From NCBI GenBank assembly GCA_001599815.1, contig BCIA01000005.1, forward strand, positions 2,583,088 through 2,647,087: a DNA stretch of 64,000 nucleotides. Direction: 5' to 3'. This document shows positions 1-13,176 of this stretch, piece after piece. The position numbers and the translations under genes were made by a program. Position 1 is the first letter of the stretch. The number at the start of each line of letters is the position of its first letter. Under the pieces are notes generated by a model. It worked only from the letters and a program-made list of their open reading frames with translations. It was not told the DNA's origin and did no database searches. Source of the stretch: Furcasterigmium furcatum (taxonomy: Eukaryota > Ascomycota > Sordariomycetes > Glomerellales > Plectosphaerellaceae).

Positions 1-1102
1 AGGTCCTCGACTCTCTGGGCGTCACCATGGAGAACTTCCGCTTCGCCCTTGGTGTCTCCAACCCCTCTGCTCTCCGCGAGGTCGCCGTTGTCGAGGTGCC
101 CAACGTCCGTTGGGAGGATATCGGTGGTCTCGAGGGCGTCAAGCAGGACCTCAGGGAGAGCGTCCAGTACCCCGTCGACCATCCCGAGAAGTTCCTCAAG
201 TTCGGCATGTCTCCGTCCCGTGGTGTCCTGTTCTATGGACCCCCCGGTACTGGTAAGACGATGTTGGCCAAGGCCGTCGCCAACGAGTGCGCCGCCAACT
301 TCATCTCCGTCAAGGGACCTGAGCTCCTCAGCATGTGGTTCGGTGAATCCGAGAGCAACATCCGCGACATCTTCGACAAGGCCCGTGCCGCCGCCCCCTG
401 CGTCGTCTTCCTCGACGAGCTTGATTCTATTGCCAAGGCTCGTGGCGGCTCTGTCGGTGATGCGGGCGGTGCTTCCGACCGTGTTGTCAACCAGCTCCTG
501 ACCGGTAAGTTACCCAGCCACTCTGCCTCCTCCTTTCGACCAGTTGCTAACACCCTCCAGAAATGGATGGCATGACCTCCAAGAAGAACGTCTTCGTCAT
601 CGGTGCCACCAACAGGCCCGAGCAGCTCGACCCTGCCCTGTGCCGTCCCGGTCGTCTGGATTCTCTCATCTACGTCCCTCTTCCTGACCAACTCGGCCGT
701 CTCAGCATTCTCAAGGCCCAGCTCCGTAAGACCCCCGTCGCCTCCGATGTTGATCTCAACGAGATCGCCGACCGCACCAACGGCTTCTCCGGTGCCGATC
801 TCGGCTTCATCACCCAGCGTGCCGTCAAGATCGCCATCAAGGAGTCCATCACGTACGACATTGAGCGTACCAAGGCTCGCGAGGAGGCTGGCGAGGAGGC
901 CATGGATGAGGATGCCGAGGACCCCGTTCCCGAGCTGACGAGGCGCCACTTCGACGAGGCCATGCAGATGGCCAGGAGGTCCGTCTCAGATGTTGAGATC
1001 CGCCGGTACGAGGCTTTCGCTCAGCAGATGAAGAGCTCCGGCCCGGCGGCCGTCCAGAGCTTCGGTGACGCTGGCAACGATGATGACCTGTACGACTCGT
1101 AA
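1..1102 (+). CDS. cdc48: Cdc48/p97 AAA+ ATPase, C-terminal part (5' truncated)
   Basis: Two exons are visible: 1-504 (reading frame from base 3) and 561-1102, with a GTAAGT...CAG intron at 505-560. About 347 residues remain, covering the end of D1, the linker and all of the D2 ATPase. Seen: the conserved opening WEDIGGLEGVKQDL, Walker A GPPGTGKT, pore loop MWFG, Walker B VVFLDELDS, sensor/arginine-finger region NRPEQLDPALCRPGRLD, and an acidic tail ending DDLYDS, the C-terminal type that binds PUB/PUL cofactors. Known for the family: a homohexameric segregase that unfolds ubiquitylated clients in ER-associated degradation, chromatin extraction and membrane fusion. The splice joins LLT to EMDGM, restoring the conserved NQLLTEMDGM. 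The N domain and most of D1 lie outside the window. Identification is very secure. Confidence 0.97.
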
Positions 1103-1795
1103 GCACGGAATGGGACTGTTTTCGGTGTAATTTAGCTTTTCTTTCAGAGTCCACTACACGGGCATCATCACGCAAAGAGGATGCGCTGGCCGATGCGGCT
1201 TTTCCGCCTTGTCTGGCCGGGCCACGGGGCACAGGGAGTTGATAGACAGTCAGTCAAGTCATCATGATTTCATAGTCCGGTTCGGATCACGTATATTATT
1301 TTGGTTCACGAGTGATGATGATGCAGGCGATGATGAATCAGATCGTTCAACCGGGGCTCAGCAGCCTCATTTCATGTTGGGGGTTTTCTTTTCGCGCCCA
1401 AACGCCTCCGGGGGTGGGGTTAAAAACATCTATGGATGCACTGAGTCGTGCCACATCATCCTGGTGGTGTTAACGGTAATGGTATGGTAGGTAACTGCGC
1501 CATGTCCAAATTCTCTCTTGTACAAAGTCGCGGCTATGTCCTGTCTCTCTGAGGCCCGTTTCGATTGCACTCTGTGCGGGTGGTAGGTAGATGGCGGTTT
1601 GTGCCCTTGTGACGTAAGGCGGGGAAGAAGTGTGAGATATTGCCCTCTGCTGTGGGACGAGGCAACATTTCTGGAGCGGGCACTGATTGGTAAGGTGTGT
1701 AAAGCGTATCTGCCGTGTCATGGACAGGTGTGGTGTGTGTTATCTCGCGAGACCGTATCGCCGGTCGTTGGGGGTGAAGAGGCCCTCTTTATCGC
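1103..1795. other. Convergent intergenic region, no gene seen
   Basis: This stretch lies between the stop codons of cdc48 (+) and the small gene on the other strand. It should hold both 3' UTRs. I see only short chance reading frames and no RNA gene. Confidence 0.6.
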
Positions 1796-2327
1796 TTAGC
1801 TTTCGGATTCGTCAATCTCGACGACGGACTCGAGGCTCTCGCGAACGGCCTTGAGCATCTCCTCGACGACGTGTGGGGGGATGGCGAGGCTCGACTTCGC
1901 GTCGGCGAGGCCGTTGGCCTTGGCGCCGTTTGTCTTTGCGTGGGAGTCGGCGGCGGCGGCCCGGGTCGCGGTGTCGTTTCTGACGTCGTCGAGGACGCGG
2001 GTGAGGAGGTCGGGAAAGGAGACCGTCTCGCCGCTGCGGAGGAGGTTGAGGGCGTGAGCTTGGAGGAGGGTGGGCCAGTTGGCCTTGTTGGCATGGAGGG
2101 AGTGGAGGAGGACCTCCTGGATTCTAAGCGGGGGAGGGGTGTTAGCCTCGTTCTTGCTCGGGAGGGGCGGGAAGGGATGAATGAATAGGGCTAGCATACT
2201 TCTGGATGTGGCCTTCTTTGAGGAGGATGGTGTTGATCTGGGACCGAAGATCGGGATCGAGGGTTGCTGCGGAGTGGTTCGCGGCCGAGGGCGGCACCTT
2301 CACCGGGGTAGACGGCGCGTTCGACAT
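1796..2327 (-). CDS. Hypothetical small protein, 151 aa, two exons
   Basis: Exon 1 runs 2327-2200 and exon 2 runs 2123-1796, with a GTATGC...TAG intron at 2199-2124. The splice gives a continuous helix-like segment ...KEGHIQKIQEVLLHSL..., which reads as one conserved unit across the junction and supports the model. The start (MSNAPSTP) was chosen because upstream codons in frame are low-complexity and compositionally unlike the rest. The middle (about residues 24-85) is hydrophobic/helical. The remainder is Ala/Asn/Lys-rich and the end is acidic (EIDESES). There is no signal peptide or membrane segment. I do not recognise the family. The gene converges on cdc48, and its upstream side faces a very long gene-free tract. 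Confidence 0.72.
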
Positions 2328-5300
2328 GGTGGCTGAGGAGAGGGAGCGGGAGGCGGGAGCGGCCGGCTGGTCGGGTATCTGTCTGTCTGTCTGTCCGTCC
2401 GTCTCGGTGGCCCGGCGCGAGATGCAGCTCAAGGGAGAGTCGAGGATGACGACGCGACCATTGAGAAGGGGTGGACCGCGGTGATGGTGAGGCTGAGAGG
2501 CTGTTCTGGGGGAGGGGATGGATGGGATGAGGCTGGGTCGCGGCCCGCTTCAATCGTCAAAGGGCAGCTGTCCTGGGTCTTTGGAGGTGTCAGTATCCGG
2601 GCAGGGGACAGCAACTTGGGACGGGGATCCCTACCGTTGCGTCCGATCGATTCGAAGGGCCTGTGTGATTGTCGCGGGGCGCTCTTCGGGCGGATCGTGG
2701 TGCAGAAAAGCAAGGCAGGGCTCTTTGTCGCGAGTGGCGAGGCTGAGGATGCGAAAAAGATGGGGAAGGGAAGCTGTTGGCGCGCTTCGGCGCGAGGCTG
2801 AAATGCAGGGGGTGGAGTCCTGGGTTACCCGAAAGGGAAGGCGGCACGTGGGGGAACATTATCGGCCCTAGCTCTTTCTGTTTCTTTGGTTCCCTTGTTT
2901 GGACGAGGAGGGGAACTCTCCGTCGTGTTTATTGCTTGAGCCTCATTTTCCTTAGTTTTTTTCATTGATACTCTCTCTGCATATTACCCATTGTCAGCCC
3001 GACTCTGTCCTTTCTCATTCCTCCTTCGTGTTTACTTTCTGTGGCAATGGAGACAATAAATCCCCCGGCCCATGATCCCGTCTAAGCGACAACCAACACC
3101 AATAAGCCACACCTCGCCGCCACGATCTCATCTCTCCGTCTCTCGCCGATCAAGTGCCGCCCAAGACCAAATCGCCTGATGGGCCAGATGGTTTCTGCGC
3201 AATGCTCGCCTGGCGAAGAAAAGAAAAGGCCTCATCGGACTCCAATGGCTGGCTGTCCGAGGAGTCCCGGCGCAAAAATCGGTGTGCCTCCCACAATCCC
3301 AAAGGATTTGATATTAGCCCACGAATGCAGTCTCGAGCCCAGAAACCACCCGCATTGGCCCCAATGCACCAGCGAGGGGACCCCGGACTGTTCGAGAAGC
3401 ACTTCGCTTCCTCCATCGCGGTACCTGACGGCCATGTACCCTTCGCCATCTCGTCCTATCTTTCCTAACCGAGGAAAGCGTCCGGATCATCCCTCCTCGA
3501 CCGCACCTGTCACACGGCTCCTTCCCTCGGCCCGTGCCTGGTCGATGCTCGAGCGGCACTTCTCCCGGCCTTCGTCTAGTCTCGGTGACAACGAGACCCT
3601 TTCCGCAGCGTCAATCATTGCCACCAGGGGAGCGGCGGAGGGCCATGGCACGCTCCCAGAACGGGCTCGGCCTCCTTGACGTGGTGATCATCCTCTGACC
3701 TGACCTGAGCTGTGAACTCCCACTGGCCCGGGTGAGCCCATCCGTTCGGAGGCCACGATATGGCCCGAGCTCTTCGCCTCGATCCGCTCCCCGCCATACT
3801 TCACTGTTGCCGCTGGTCACTGGAACAAACCTCCCAGCGCCAGTTGGGACCACGTCGCAATCGACGACGCGCTCCCCGCGGTGAGGGCGAGGATCCCCCG
3901 ACGCATGGCCCGCAAGAAGGGGGGGGCGACTTCCATGTGTTGACAGCCTATTCGGCGGGATTCCCATCCCGGCGCCGCATCCCTTGCCGAGGAGGCTCCT
4001 CATGACGATACGGCTGTTGCCCTATCGTCCAGTCGCGGAGGTTCCCAGCACTCGGCCGGCAGACCGACAAAGGAAGCGGGATAAAGCGCCTGGCGGGCGC
4101 GGGCTCGTTGACCGCTGTCACGCCGAGACTGCCTGCGTGCTTCCTACCTACCTGGGCACCCCGGCTCCCCGCCGCGGTACACCGCTCACCGCCATGTCGG
4201 TCTGCAGGCCGGGAGGGAATACCAGCCACCACCCACCACCCCCGGCGAGTGCCAATCACGGGTAAAATAGGTGCACGAGTAAGTATCCCAGGCGAGGGCT
4301 CTGGAAGGACGCACTGCTGCAGCTACCCTTGTGGCCGGTCAACAGTCCCCCGGCCATCGCCGTCTGGCTGGGTGCGTATTTCCCGTATCAACGGGTACGT
4401 CGTCTGATACGTATGTTTGCGGCCAGCAGATGTTTGATGATCTTCACGCGGCTTGTGGTGCCATGCCCGGGGCTCACCGGCAGCCGTAATGTTTGCTAGA
4501 GCTCCGCCAACTGCGCTATTGGGAGCGATGGCTCCTGCAGAGTGATTGTGAATGAACCGCCCGCTTGCCCCAGATACCGGAGCCGCGGCTGACAAAAATA
4601 GCAGCCACAGAAGCGGCGCTGACGTAGCATCTCCTTCATCCGTCGTAGTCGGCCGAATCACGCTCCCGATAATCTGGTGGCTTGAGATATCGGCGGGACA
4701 CGGCCAGGGATATCAAACAGACCGACGGCGCGGAACGGTGCCACGTCAAGGCGCGGAGGAGGACTCGATACCGGCCCGTGGTGACGTCTTGTTACCCCGT
4801 CCGTGCTCTCGAGGTCGCATCGTCGCACCACTGCCACTGATCAATGGAAAAGCCATGTGGACCGAGTCATTTGTCGCAATGTGATATGATATCGGATGGC
4901 ACCCCCGGCGGTGACCAGTCAATGCACCTCATGAGCCCAAATCCCGAGAAGGTTTTCTTTTTATGTACCATCACGGCCTGACGATAGCTTCCTTGGTCGC
5001 TGGGCAAGCCACATCGTTCGATGCAAACTCCCATTTCTTTTGCCCGGGTCGAAGGGGTCTCAGAGGCCCGTCGATCTCGCAGTCTGGCCACGGCAGTTTG
5101 GAGACATGCAGTCGTTCCTTACTCATCACCCGTCCCTCCTTGATGTGTCATTGGGCATCAAAGCCTCCGAATTCCGAGCCCGTTCGGATCTCATTAGCGT
5201 TTTGGTTTCTTCTGCAATTATCCACATGGTTGTCCCCTGGCTCATCAGCAGGTCTGCCACTGCCCTCCCTTATTTCCCGGCAGGCGTACCGGGAGAAGCA

Positions 5301-8300
5301 ACGTCCCGCGTCTTGTCGGTACTTAGCCGCGGGGGTGGGAGTCGCACACAGCCGACCCGGGACGTCGGTAGTAGCGGGCTAGTATGACATGACCTGCGGT
5401 GATAGCATTCTCGAAGCGCTGGAACGCGGGCTGGCACGCTGCATGCTTGTGAGGGGGCGGGAGAGCACGGCATACACCCCAGGTTACACGGCTTGTCAGG
5501 CTGGAATTCTCCTGCTGGTGGGTTTGGCTCGTGATGGCGATGTGGTGGCGTACCATCTCTCGCGGCTCGAGCCCGTCCTACGTGACACGACGGTGGCGCA
5601 TGGGCTTTGAGATGTTGCAGGTCCAGCAGGGCAGGGATGGCGGCGAGGCAGCGGGCAGGTGCGTTACCGGCGGGGAGGACGGTTCTTCTCCGTTATGAGG
5701 CGTGTAGTCATGAGGATGAGAGATGATGACTCGGTTTAGTGTACGAAATGGCCGCCCCGGCAGGCAAAATGTGGTCTCTGGGGTTCGGCTAAGTCGTCAG
5801 TGTAACGACAGACGGGCGCTAACAGGGAGAGGGAGGTGAGGTTGCAGCATCGACAGGCGTCGCACATTGAATCCCATGGTCGAGGGGCAGGAAAGTTTCA
5901 GCGCGCCCGGGATTGCGATGGCGACTGGTGTTACTAACGGCGAGACACGCACCTACAAGGACAGGGCCAGCAGATCGGTCTGCATCGTGAATCGGGGTGT
6001 TGTCCTATTAATCAGTGCCAGCCGCCATGGCAAGTGCCGTTCCCGAGTCGAGATGACGTCGGAGATATGGAAATCTTCAGAGCGGTGAAGATGTGAAGCC
6101 CTTGCCCCACGACTCTATCCATGTCCCCCGGCCCGGTGGGGTGGGATCAGGAGGGAAGGGACAAGACTAAAAGACCCTTCCAGACCGCGGCAGGCTTGCT
6201 TCTCCCCCTCGAATCAAGGCCACCGTGCAGGAGGCCCGCATGTGCGTGCGGTGAAATGACGTTCGCTGCCCGCCGGGCGGGACGGGGCCCCGGAGAAGTT
6301 CCGGCCGGGGAGGGGTCTCGGCGACCGGCGGGAAGAATTGGAGCCGAGGCTTACGGGGGATGTGGTGCTGGGAGACTTGCACTCGGACGTCTTGGGGGCG
6401 GCGGTTGCTTGTGGACGGACGAGACGAGGGGGAGGGGGAGAAGGGGTGACTGTAGGGGAGGCCCCTTCTGCCTCTGCTCATGTAGGTCTTGTTACTGGCG
6501 AAGTGGTCGATAAGGAAGATGCAGAGGGTCGGCCAGGTGAGACGAGAGTCCGGTGTCGTGGTTGCGGGACGATCCCGGGTGGTCGGACGGGGCGGGGAGC
6601 GTATGTAGTACGAACGTCCTTACTTGGTAGGTAGGCAACCTAGTGGGAATTCCATGTGGCAGCCGATAAGCGTCCCCCGGCCGTCTTTCCACTTCCAGAG
6701 TGACGCTTCCTCCAGGAATCATCTGCGTTGGTTTAGGACTCGTTACTATGGCTGTCGGACCTGGCATCCAGCCGTCAGCCCTGATACACCCGCAGGCACC
6801 GGGAGAGCCCCTGAGATGAAGACAGGTGTCGTTGTTGGGCAGAGATGCGCCCCTCCGAAGGATTTCCTGAGATGTGTGCAGCCGGCAAAAAGGGAGGCAG
6901 ACGAATGACAGAGCTCCTGGGTATTTCCGGCCGCAGCTGGATATTACGTGGATGTCGCAGTGTTGCTCCGGGCTCTGTGGTGGCTTGGGCAAGAAAGTTC
7001 TCTGACCGAGGTGGACATGCCTCGCTGTTTTGCATTGCCGCTTTCCAGGTTCGGCATCCGCTGAGACAGAGGCCGCATGACATGAGGCATGATGCGCGTG
7101 ATGAGGAGAAATCCATCCGCTCGGCACCCGCGGGCTCCTGGTGTGCTGTCCGGGCTTGCTGCTCCCGGACTTCTCCGAAAAATATGTAATATCAGGAAGT
7201 GCTGCAGCACTCGGGAGGAATCTGATACTACATACATAGTAGACGGACAGAGAAGGTGAGAAAGAGACCCTGGCTCCGGAGTGTCGGGTCGTCATATGGA
7301 GCAGCTAATCAAACGTGCTGCCCGCCAGTCCGGTCCTGGCGAGGCCCCTACCTGCCCTGCCCTCTGTGCTCTATCTCTCCCGGGCATGCTGGGACAAGCT
7401 TTGAGTTCCTCCTTCCCCAGATCCCCAATCCCATGCCGTGTAATGTCGATGCGAAGGGGCAAGGTAGGAGCGCAGACCTGCGGGGCCCCCTCTCGGCGGC
7501 CAGAAGGGGTTACTGCCATCAAGGAGGTACCTGGCATTAGCACATGTGCCTTGCCATAGCAGCAGGAGCTGGTAGGGGGTACGAGGGTGCGCGTAGGTAA
7601 GCGGTTCTGCATCGACCTGATGGAGGCTTCAGTGTTCCTGCCTCGACAGCATCGGTCGTGCGTGCGTGCGTGCTCGCGTGCGTCCTCTCTGGTGCTCCGC
7701 CTGGGGGCCTTTGACATCCTCTCGCCCCTCCTCCTCCTCGCACACCATCCATTGGACGAGGCCTCCGTCGCGAGCGAAGACATCCGCAACCTGAACCGTC
7801 AGCCTCATCGGGCCAGCCACACACGCAGCTGAGTGTCCGAGCTGAACTCATGTGTCAGGTGTCGGCGGCCCCGTTTGCCAGCCGATTTGGGCATCCGGCG
7901 GCAGTTGACCAGTCCCGAACAAGACGTTTTCCATCTTTGACGACGGTGGAAAAGCCAACATGTATGACCACCCTCTCGCAACTCCACCAACAGCAAGCAT
8001 CTCGTGCTTAATACTGCCTGGGCAGACCCATTCTCTCTCTTGGGCGTCGTCAGTGGTGGCCCCCAATGAGACGGAGAAAGCCAACACCCTCCAGACGACG
8101 AAAATCAAGCTGCAAGGCAAGAGCAAGCCCCCCCGGGAGATGGTGTCGTGCTGCTGCACACCCTGGCTGTACCTGATTGCAATTTGAGGGTGGTCCGAGT
8201 GGATGTTGGTCATTCTCCGCCATCCCAAAGGTGTGTGCCCATGCAGCCCCCGGGCTGATCTTGGCTTGCTGACCCCGGCCACAGCATCTTTTCCGAATCG

Positions 8301-10900
8301 GGGTACCGCAGAGTGGTGGTCGGTACAGCCCAGTCACCACCACCAGTACACACGGGTATGGCTTGTTGGGACGCCTTTTGACCACGATGCATCCACCCCC
8401 GGTTGAAAACCACGAGGACATTGTGCTCCGAACTTGCACAGCAGGCGCACGACACACTTGTGAGGCCGTCTGGCGTCTGGTACGCGGGCGCCCTCATGCT
8501 TGACTCGTGGTCAGGTCCCAGAGGTTGGTCAAGTGGTCGCAGCCGAAATCCTGCCAGTTTGCGAGATCCTGAGCCGGCCTGTAGGCTCTAGGTACTGTAT
8601 GCGGTCGCCGCTTGGCGGCCCCGGTACCGCACCCATCATCCCTCTACTTAAGATGACCTTCCCACCGGTCCCTTGTACGTATGTACAAGTACGTACATGC
8701 GATGCTTCATATCCCGCACCTTGGACTCGGATCCCTCAGTACGTACTTGTATCTTTACAAGCAAGGGGGGTGAGCGGAGCAGGCACTTCGCCGGTGGTCC
8801 GTCCTGGGCGGCCCTGATGCCATCGGACGGCGCGACAAACAAAAAACCATGTCTGATGGCTTGCCATGACCGAACAGCGAAGGCCTTGTGGTTGTTGCTG
8901 GTAAGGTATTCGCTACTGCAACCTGCAGGTCTCGCTTGTATGCAGCTCCACGGGTCCGGTCGGTGCAGCACCGCAGGCACAATCCAAGGGCGGTGAGGAG
9001 GCCCATCCGGGGACGGAGCCGTATGGCTGGGATTGATGGAGGGAGCACCTGTATCAGCAAACGGGCGTCGAGTCCGTCGACATATCCCTCGGTGCCGCAG
9101 CCTGGCGTGTGCTTCCTGCACGACGGTCGCAGCGGGTCTCAACGGCTAACGACCGGTCACTTGTCATCCCAACCCGACTGGGGATGGCTGCAGCATGCCG
9201 GGCTTGGCGAGTCTTGACGTCTGGCAATTCTTCGGCGAAGGATTGCTTGTCGGGCCGCCGCCAGAGTGCGTTGCGGGAGCTCAAGTGAGCCACCGGACGG
9301 AGGGAGGCAGAGAAGGGAAATGAGAATGGAAGTCCATCCTGGGAATCCCGAGGGAAAATGAGATGGAATGAGACGTTGACGACATGGAAGGAAAGGAAAG
9401 GAAGGGAAAGCTGCCGGAGCCTGGACTCAACCTCCCCCTTGCACAGGCTGGTTGACGCCATCAAGTGCCACCTTCGCGGAGACGGTGCATTTGAAGGAAT
9501 GCCACTGGTCAAGGCCTTCCATGGATCTTTCCACCGCATCGTCACACCCGTCTGCTGCTGGCGGATCGATCGCTTCCGTCCGAGAGAGTCGTCTGTCCAA
9601 CAAGTGTCCCACCCCCTCCTCCCCGGTCGAGATTGTCGAGCCGAGATTGCTGGAAGTCGACACGGGGGTGATGATTGACATTGGATGTCAGTTCGATGCA
9701 GCAATGATGACCCAGCATGGAACTGCGACGACAGCGACGACCAGCGAGCGGGTCCAAAGGGGGAACAAGGTGCCCGGCTACCACCTAATTACCTTGCCGA
9801 CCAGCACCTGAGGTCGGGGCACTGACCTTCCTCCAGCCCTGAGGAGCGGGAACGGGAACGGGAGCGGCAGCCATGTGGCATCAAGGGAGGGAGGTCTCAT
9901 CGACGCTTGCTTGTTCGCGGAAAAGGAAGCGAGCCAGGAAGGGAATCATGAGGCCAAGAGGAGAAAAAGAAAGCACGAGGATGATCGACGGTGCTAGCCT
10001 CACCTGCGTGCTGACCGCCGCCGACAAGCCGACAAGACGCGCCGTGAAGGGGGCAAACAAGCTTCGACAATGGGCGTCCATCTGTAGTAGGAACGGTGTG
10101 CAAGCTCTAGTAGTATAGCATCGGGGGAAGGCGGTCGGCTGGCCGTTGAGGTGATGATGTGGTCGATGATTCCCCAGAGGACCGGCAGGCAGGTAGGCAG
10201 TGGTCCTGCCAGCTCTCAGCACCTCATCCATCGATAAAGAAAGGACCCTGAAAGCGGCAAGAGACAACGGGCACGGAAGCTTCTCGGAACGGCAAGCAAC
10301 GTGGCAAGGGAAGCCCCAGGCCACTGAACAGAAAGGGCGCTATGCCCCTTTTGGGCGAGCGAGAAGAGCAGGGAGCCAGGTCCGTCCACACCAGTCAGGG
10401 GGCGGCGGCGGCTGCCCTGTGCCCGGGCTGGCACTTGGCCCGCTGGGAGAGGCGCCGGGGTCGCTGGAGAGGTTCTGGACCGGTACCCATGGATACAGCG
10501 GACGAGACGCCCAGCCTGGGGTACCTGGGCAAAGCCAATGCGCTGGATGGCAGCCGTTGCATTCGACTGCACGCCCCGACAAGAGCGTCTGATCACGAAA
10601 TATCAAGGACCATGGGTGGACGGAAGAGGAAAACTCGGCAGACCAGAACCGGACAGACATGACTACCTACTCAGTCCTTTCATATCAGATGCGCTGGGCT
10701 GGTGTGGGCTGCCGTCTCAGCCCAGGGGCCACAAGTACCTCCATACCTTGCCGGCGGGCTAAGAGATACCAAGTCTCCAGGGCTCATCTGATATGCAATT
10801 CGGGACCTGAGCCAACTCGTGGACGGCAAGAACGAAGTCTGCAAAGGCAGTCGTTCCTGCAGCTTGGGCTCGTCTCAAACCAACCTTGAAGGCGAGGTGA
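2328..10900. other. Long gene-free tract (about 8.6 kb)
   Basis: All six frames hold only short, overlapping chance frames (longest about 267 codons, low-complexity and without family signatures). GC looks similar to neighbouring genes, so this does not resemble AT-rich RIP-mutated repeat DNA. Small simple repeats occur, for example (CTGT)n/(CCGT)n near 2380-2402 and (CGTG)n near 7660-7680. An inverted pair of a 12-mer is at 8684-8751. No tRNA was found by looking for internal A and B boxes. Confidence 0.5.
8684..8751. repeat. Inverted repeat, arms TACAAGTACGTA / TACGTACTTGTA
   Basis: The 12-mer at 8684-8695 is the reverse complement of 8740-8751, leaving a 44-nt loop. The same 12-mer occurs again at 26496-26507, and related GTAC-rich words occur near 25389. 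It may be a short hairpin element or simply a frequent intergenic word in this genome. Confidence 0.5.
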
Positions 10901-13176
10901 TCTCCTGACCACCGACGATTACGCCTTTGCCCTTCTCTCTCTCCCGCTTTTCTCCCTCTTCTTCTCCCCTCGGTCACAAAACAACGACGTCCGCCCACCC
11001 CCATCGACAACACTCTCAAGCTCTGTCCTCATCTCCACACTCTCTCTCTGTTGTCTCCCGGTACGAGACGCCATCAGACGACTCCGACACAGCTGGTTGC
11101 CCAAAAGATCCCTGGATCTCGTGTCATCAGCTTATTTGGTACGCACGCCCTCCCTCCATCCCGCAGACATGACCACACCACTACGACAACCCAACCCTGC
11201 AAGCCAGCATCATCGTCGTCATCTCAGATCCAAAGATCTCGACCTCCAGCACTCAGCACGGCGCTTGGCTGATGCGACCTCGACCACACACTCGCGTACT
11301 GTCACTGACTGTGGTGTCTGCAGCTGGCGTCCACACCTCAATCTCGAGCCTCCATTCTGCTTTTCTCCGCTCCGTTCCTGCGCTGATCCTCCCAGCGGTA
11401 CGTGCGTGCGTGCATTTTCATCGAGTCTCCTGTCACACCCATTGTCTTGACATGAGGAGAGCCCGAGATCGACCGCTACCTGACGACGGTCTGGCCAGTT
11501 CGATCGTCTATTCTTGGGCCCCCCCGGTGCGAAGATCTGCTTCTGCTAATCATCACCCTATTTCGTCCTTTGCCCATCTCCCGATTCCCGTTCCGCTTCT
11601 TCCTCATCCTCATCCTCATCCTCCTCTCCCAGACATCGTCAACGAGGCCCCCAGACAATCCCTATTCCATCGGCCCAGCCGTCCGTCTCTCGTTCGGGAC
11701 CCTGACCCCTTGGCCGCCCCCACGCTCACCTCACCTCACGTCACCTAACATCGCCTCTCTTCTCTCCAACCGCTTGTAAGTCAGTCATCAGCACCGACGG
11801 CCAGAGGGAGGCGTAAGAGGTATCCCCGCGGCTCGTCGAGGATACATGTACCTATTTGCATTTCGATTTCGATCCCGCCTCACCTGCCCATCCCAGTATC
11901 GAACAGCAGATCTGCGTTCGTCAAACCCCTGTTCGTGAGATTGTGCGACCGGTGAGAACCACGCGCACAGGTCTTGGCTCGACTTTGCCTTCCCCGGCTA
12001 GTGCTTCCTCTCTCGCTCCTCTGCTCCCGCTCGTCGGTCGTCTCTCTGACAAGAAACAAACCACCACCACACGGCCCTCCCGCTGACACAAACAAGCTCA
12101 AGTTCCCGGTCACATCGGCGCTCGTTCCGTGAGCCCTCGACGCGTAACCAGCCAAGCGCCTCGCATCAGGGACAGTCCACTCTTTCCCTCGTGCTTGCCG
12201 GAGTACGAGCACTCTACATACCTTGCACGACCTTGGTACGGTGCGTGCCACAACCAAACTCCCGTTGCCCCCCTCACACCAGATCGATCAAGTGTCTGGG
12301 CGCTCGACCTGCCGAGTCCAGGTGCAGCAGGTGGTAAATAGTGTGCAGGCCGCAGCTGACAACCGCCCAGGGACCCGCCCTCGAGTCCAGTTCGTTCAGG
12401 GATCAAGAAGTCCGGTGGCGTCTACATTCTCGACGCCCTTGCCACTGGGAGAGTCACCAGACCCCACCGAGTGTCCACACGCCCACAACCTCGTGCTGGG
12501 ATTGTCCAGGTTCCCAGAGATTCCCTGAGCCTGTAAGAGCGCCCAGCAGGTCCCTGGGACTTCCACAAGCCGCCCACGGTACCGCACATCCCCGTACCAT
12601 CTGCGTTGCTGTGGGGTTCACCACTAACGGACTGAGTCTAGCCAGTTCCAAATCTGGCAAGGCACAAGGTGAGCCTCTCCAAAAGATCCCCCAGTACCTA
12701 GTCAGCGCTGGGCGGCGGTGCTCTGCTGGTGCTGCTTGCTCCACGTCCGGCTAACTAACGATGAAGCAGCAAGCCCAGGCCCATTGTCTCGCTCGCTGCT
12801 CTTCTTGTTGTTCGACTTGTTTTCGATCGACATCTCCAAACCNCGACCTCTTGTCTTCTCTTTTCCNCCNCCCNCCCNCCCTTCCCCCCCCCCCCGCCGC
12901 CGCCGCGTCTTCTTCCTCACCAACTCCCCCCTCCCCCTCCGCTCGACATCGACTATCGCCTGAGTTCAAGAGCTGAACTCGGCGATGCGTCGGCCTGGTA
13001 GTTGTTAGAGCCTGCAATTGCCTGCTCTTGTAAGTCCCACCATGCAGTCCTCTGATTCCGGATGTTTCTTGCATGAACGTCCTCTCACCTCCCTCCCTAT
13101 CCCTCCCCTCGCGTACCACCGCATGGCACATCCCCCCCGCGCCGCACATCCCACTGACATCCCGTGCCTGGCAGAC
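10901..13176 (+). promoter_or_regulatory. Pyrimidine-rich leader/promoter region of the ABC transporter gene
   Basis: From about 10,920 the plus strand becomes strongly C/T-rich (runs of CTCTCT, CATCCT repeats near 11,606-11,630, poly-C near 12,886-12,896), as is common in promoters and 5' UTRs of moulds. CTGGCAG directly before the ATG pair at 13177-13182 could be the acceptor of a 5' UTR intron. Ambiguous bases (N) occur between 12,842 and 12,880. No coding exon could be supported here. Confidence 0.4.

Noticed and set aside
6492..7295. 267-codon open frame on the minus strand in the gene desert
   Set aside because: Composition is irregular (many Cys, His, Ser, Pro) with no motif or supporting splice signals.
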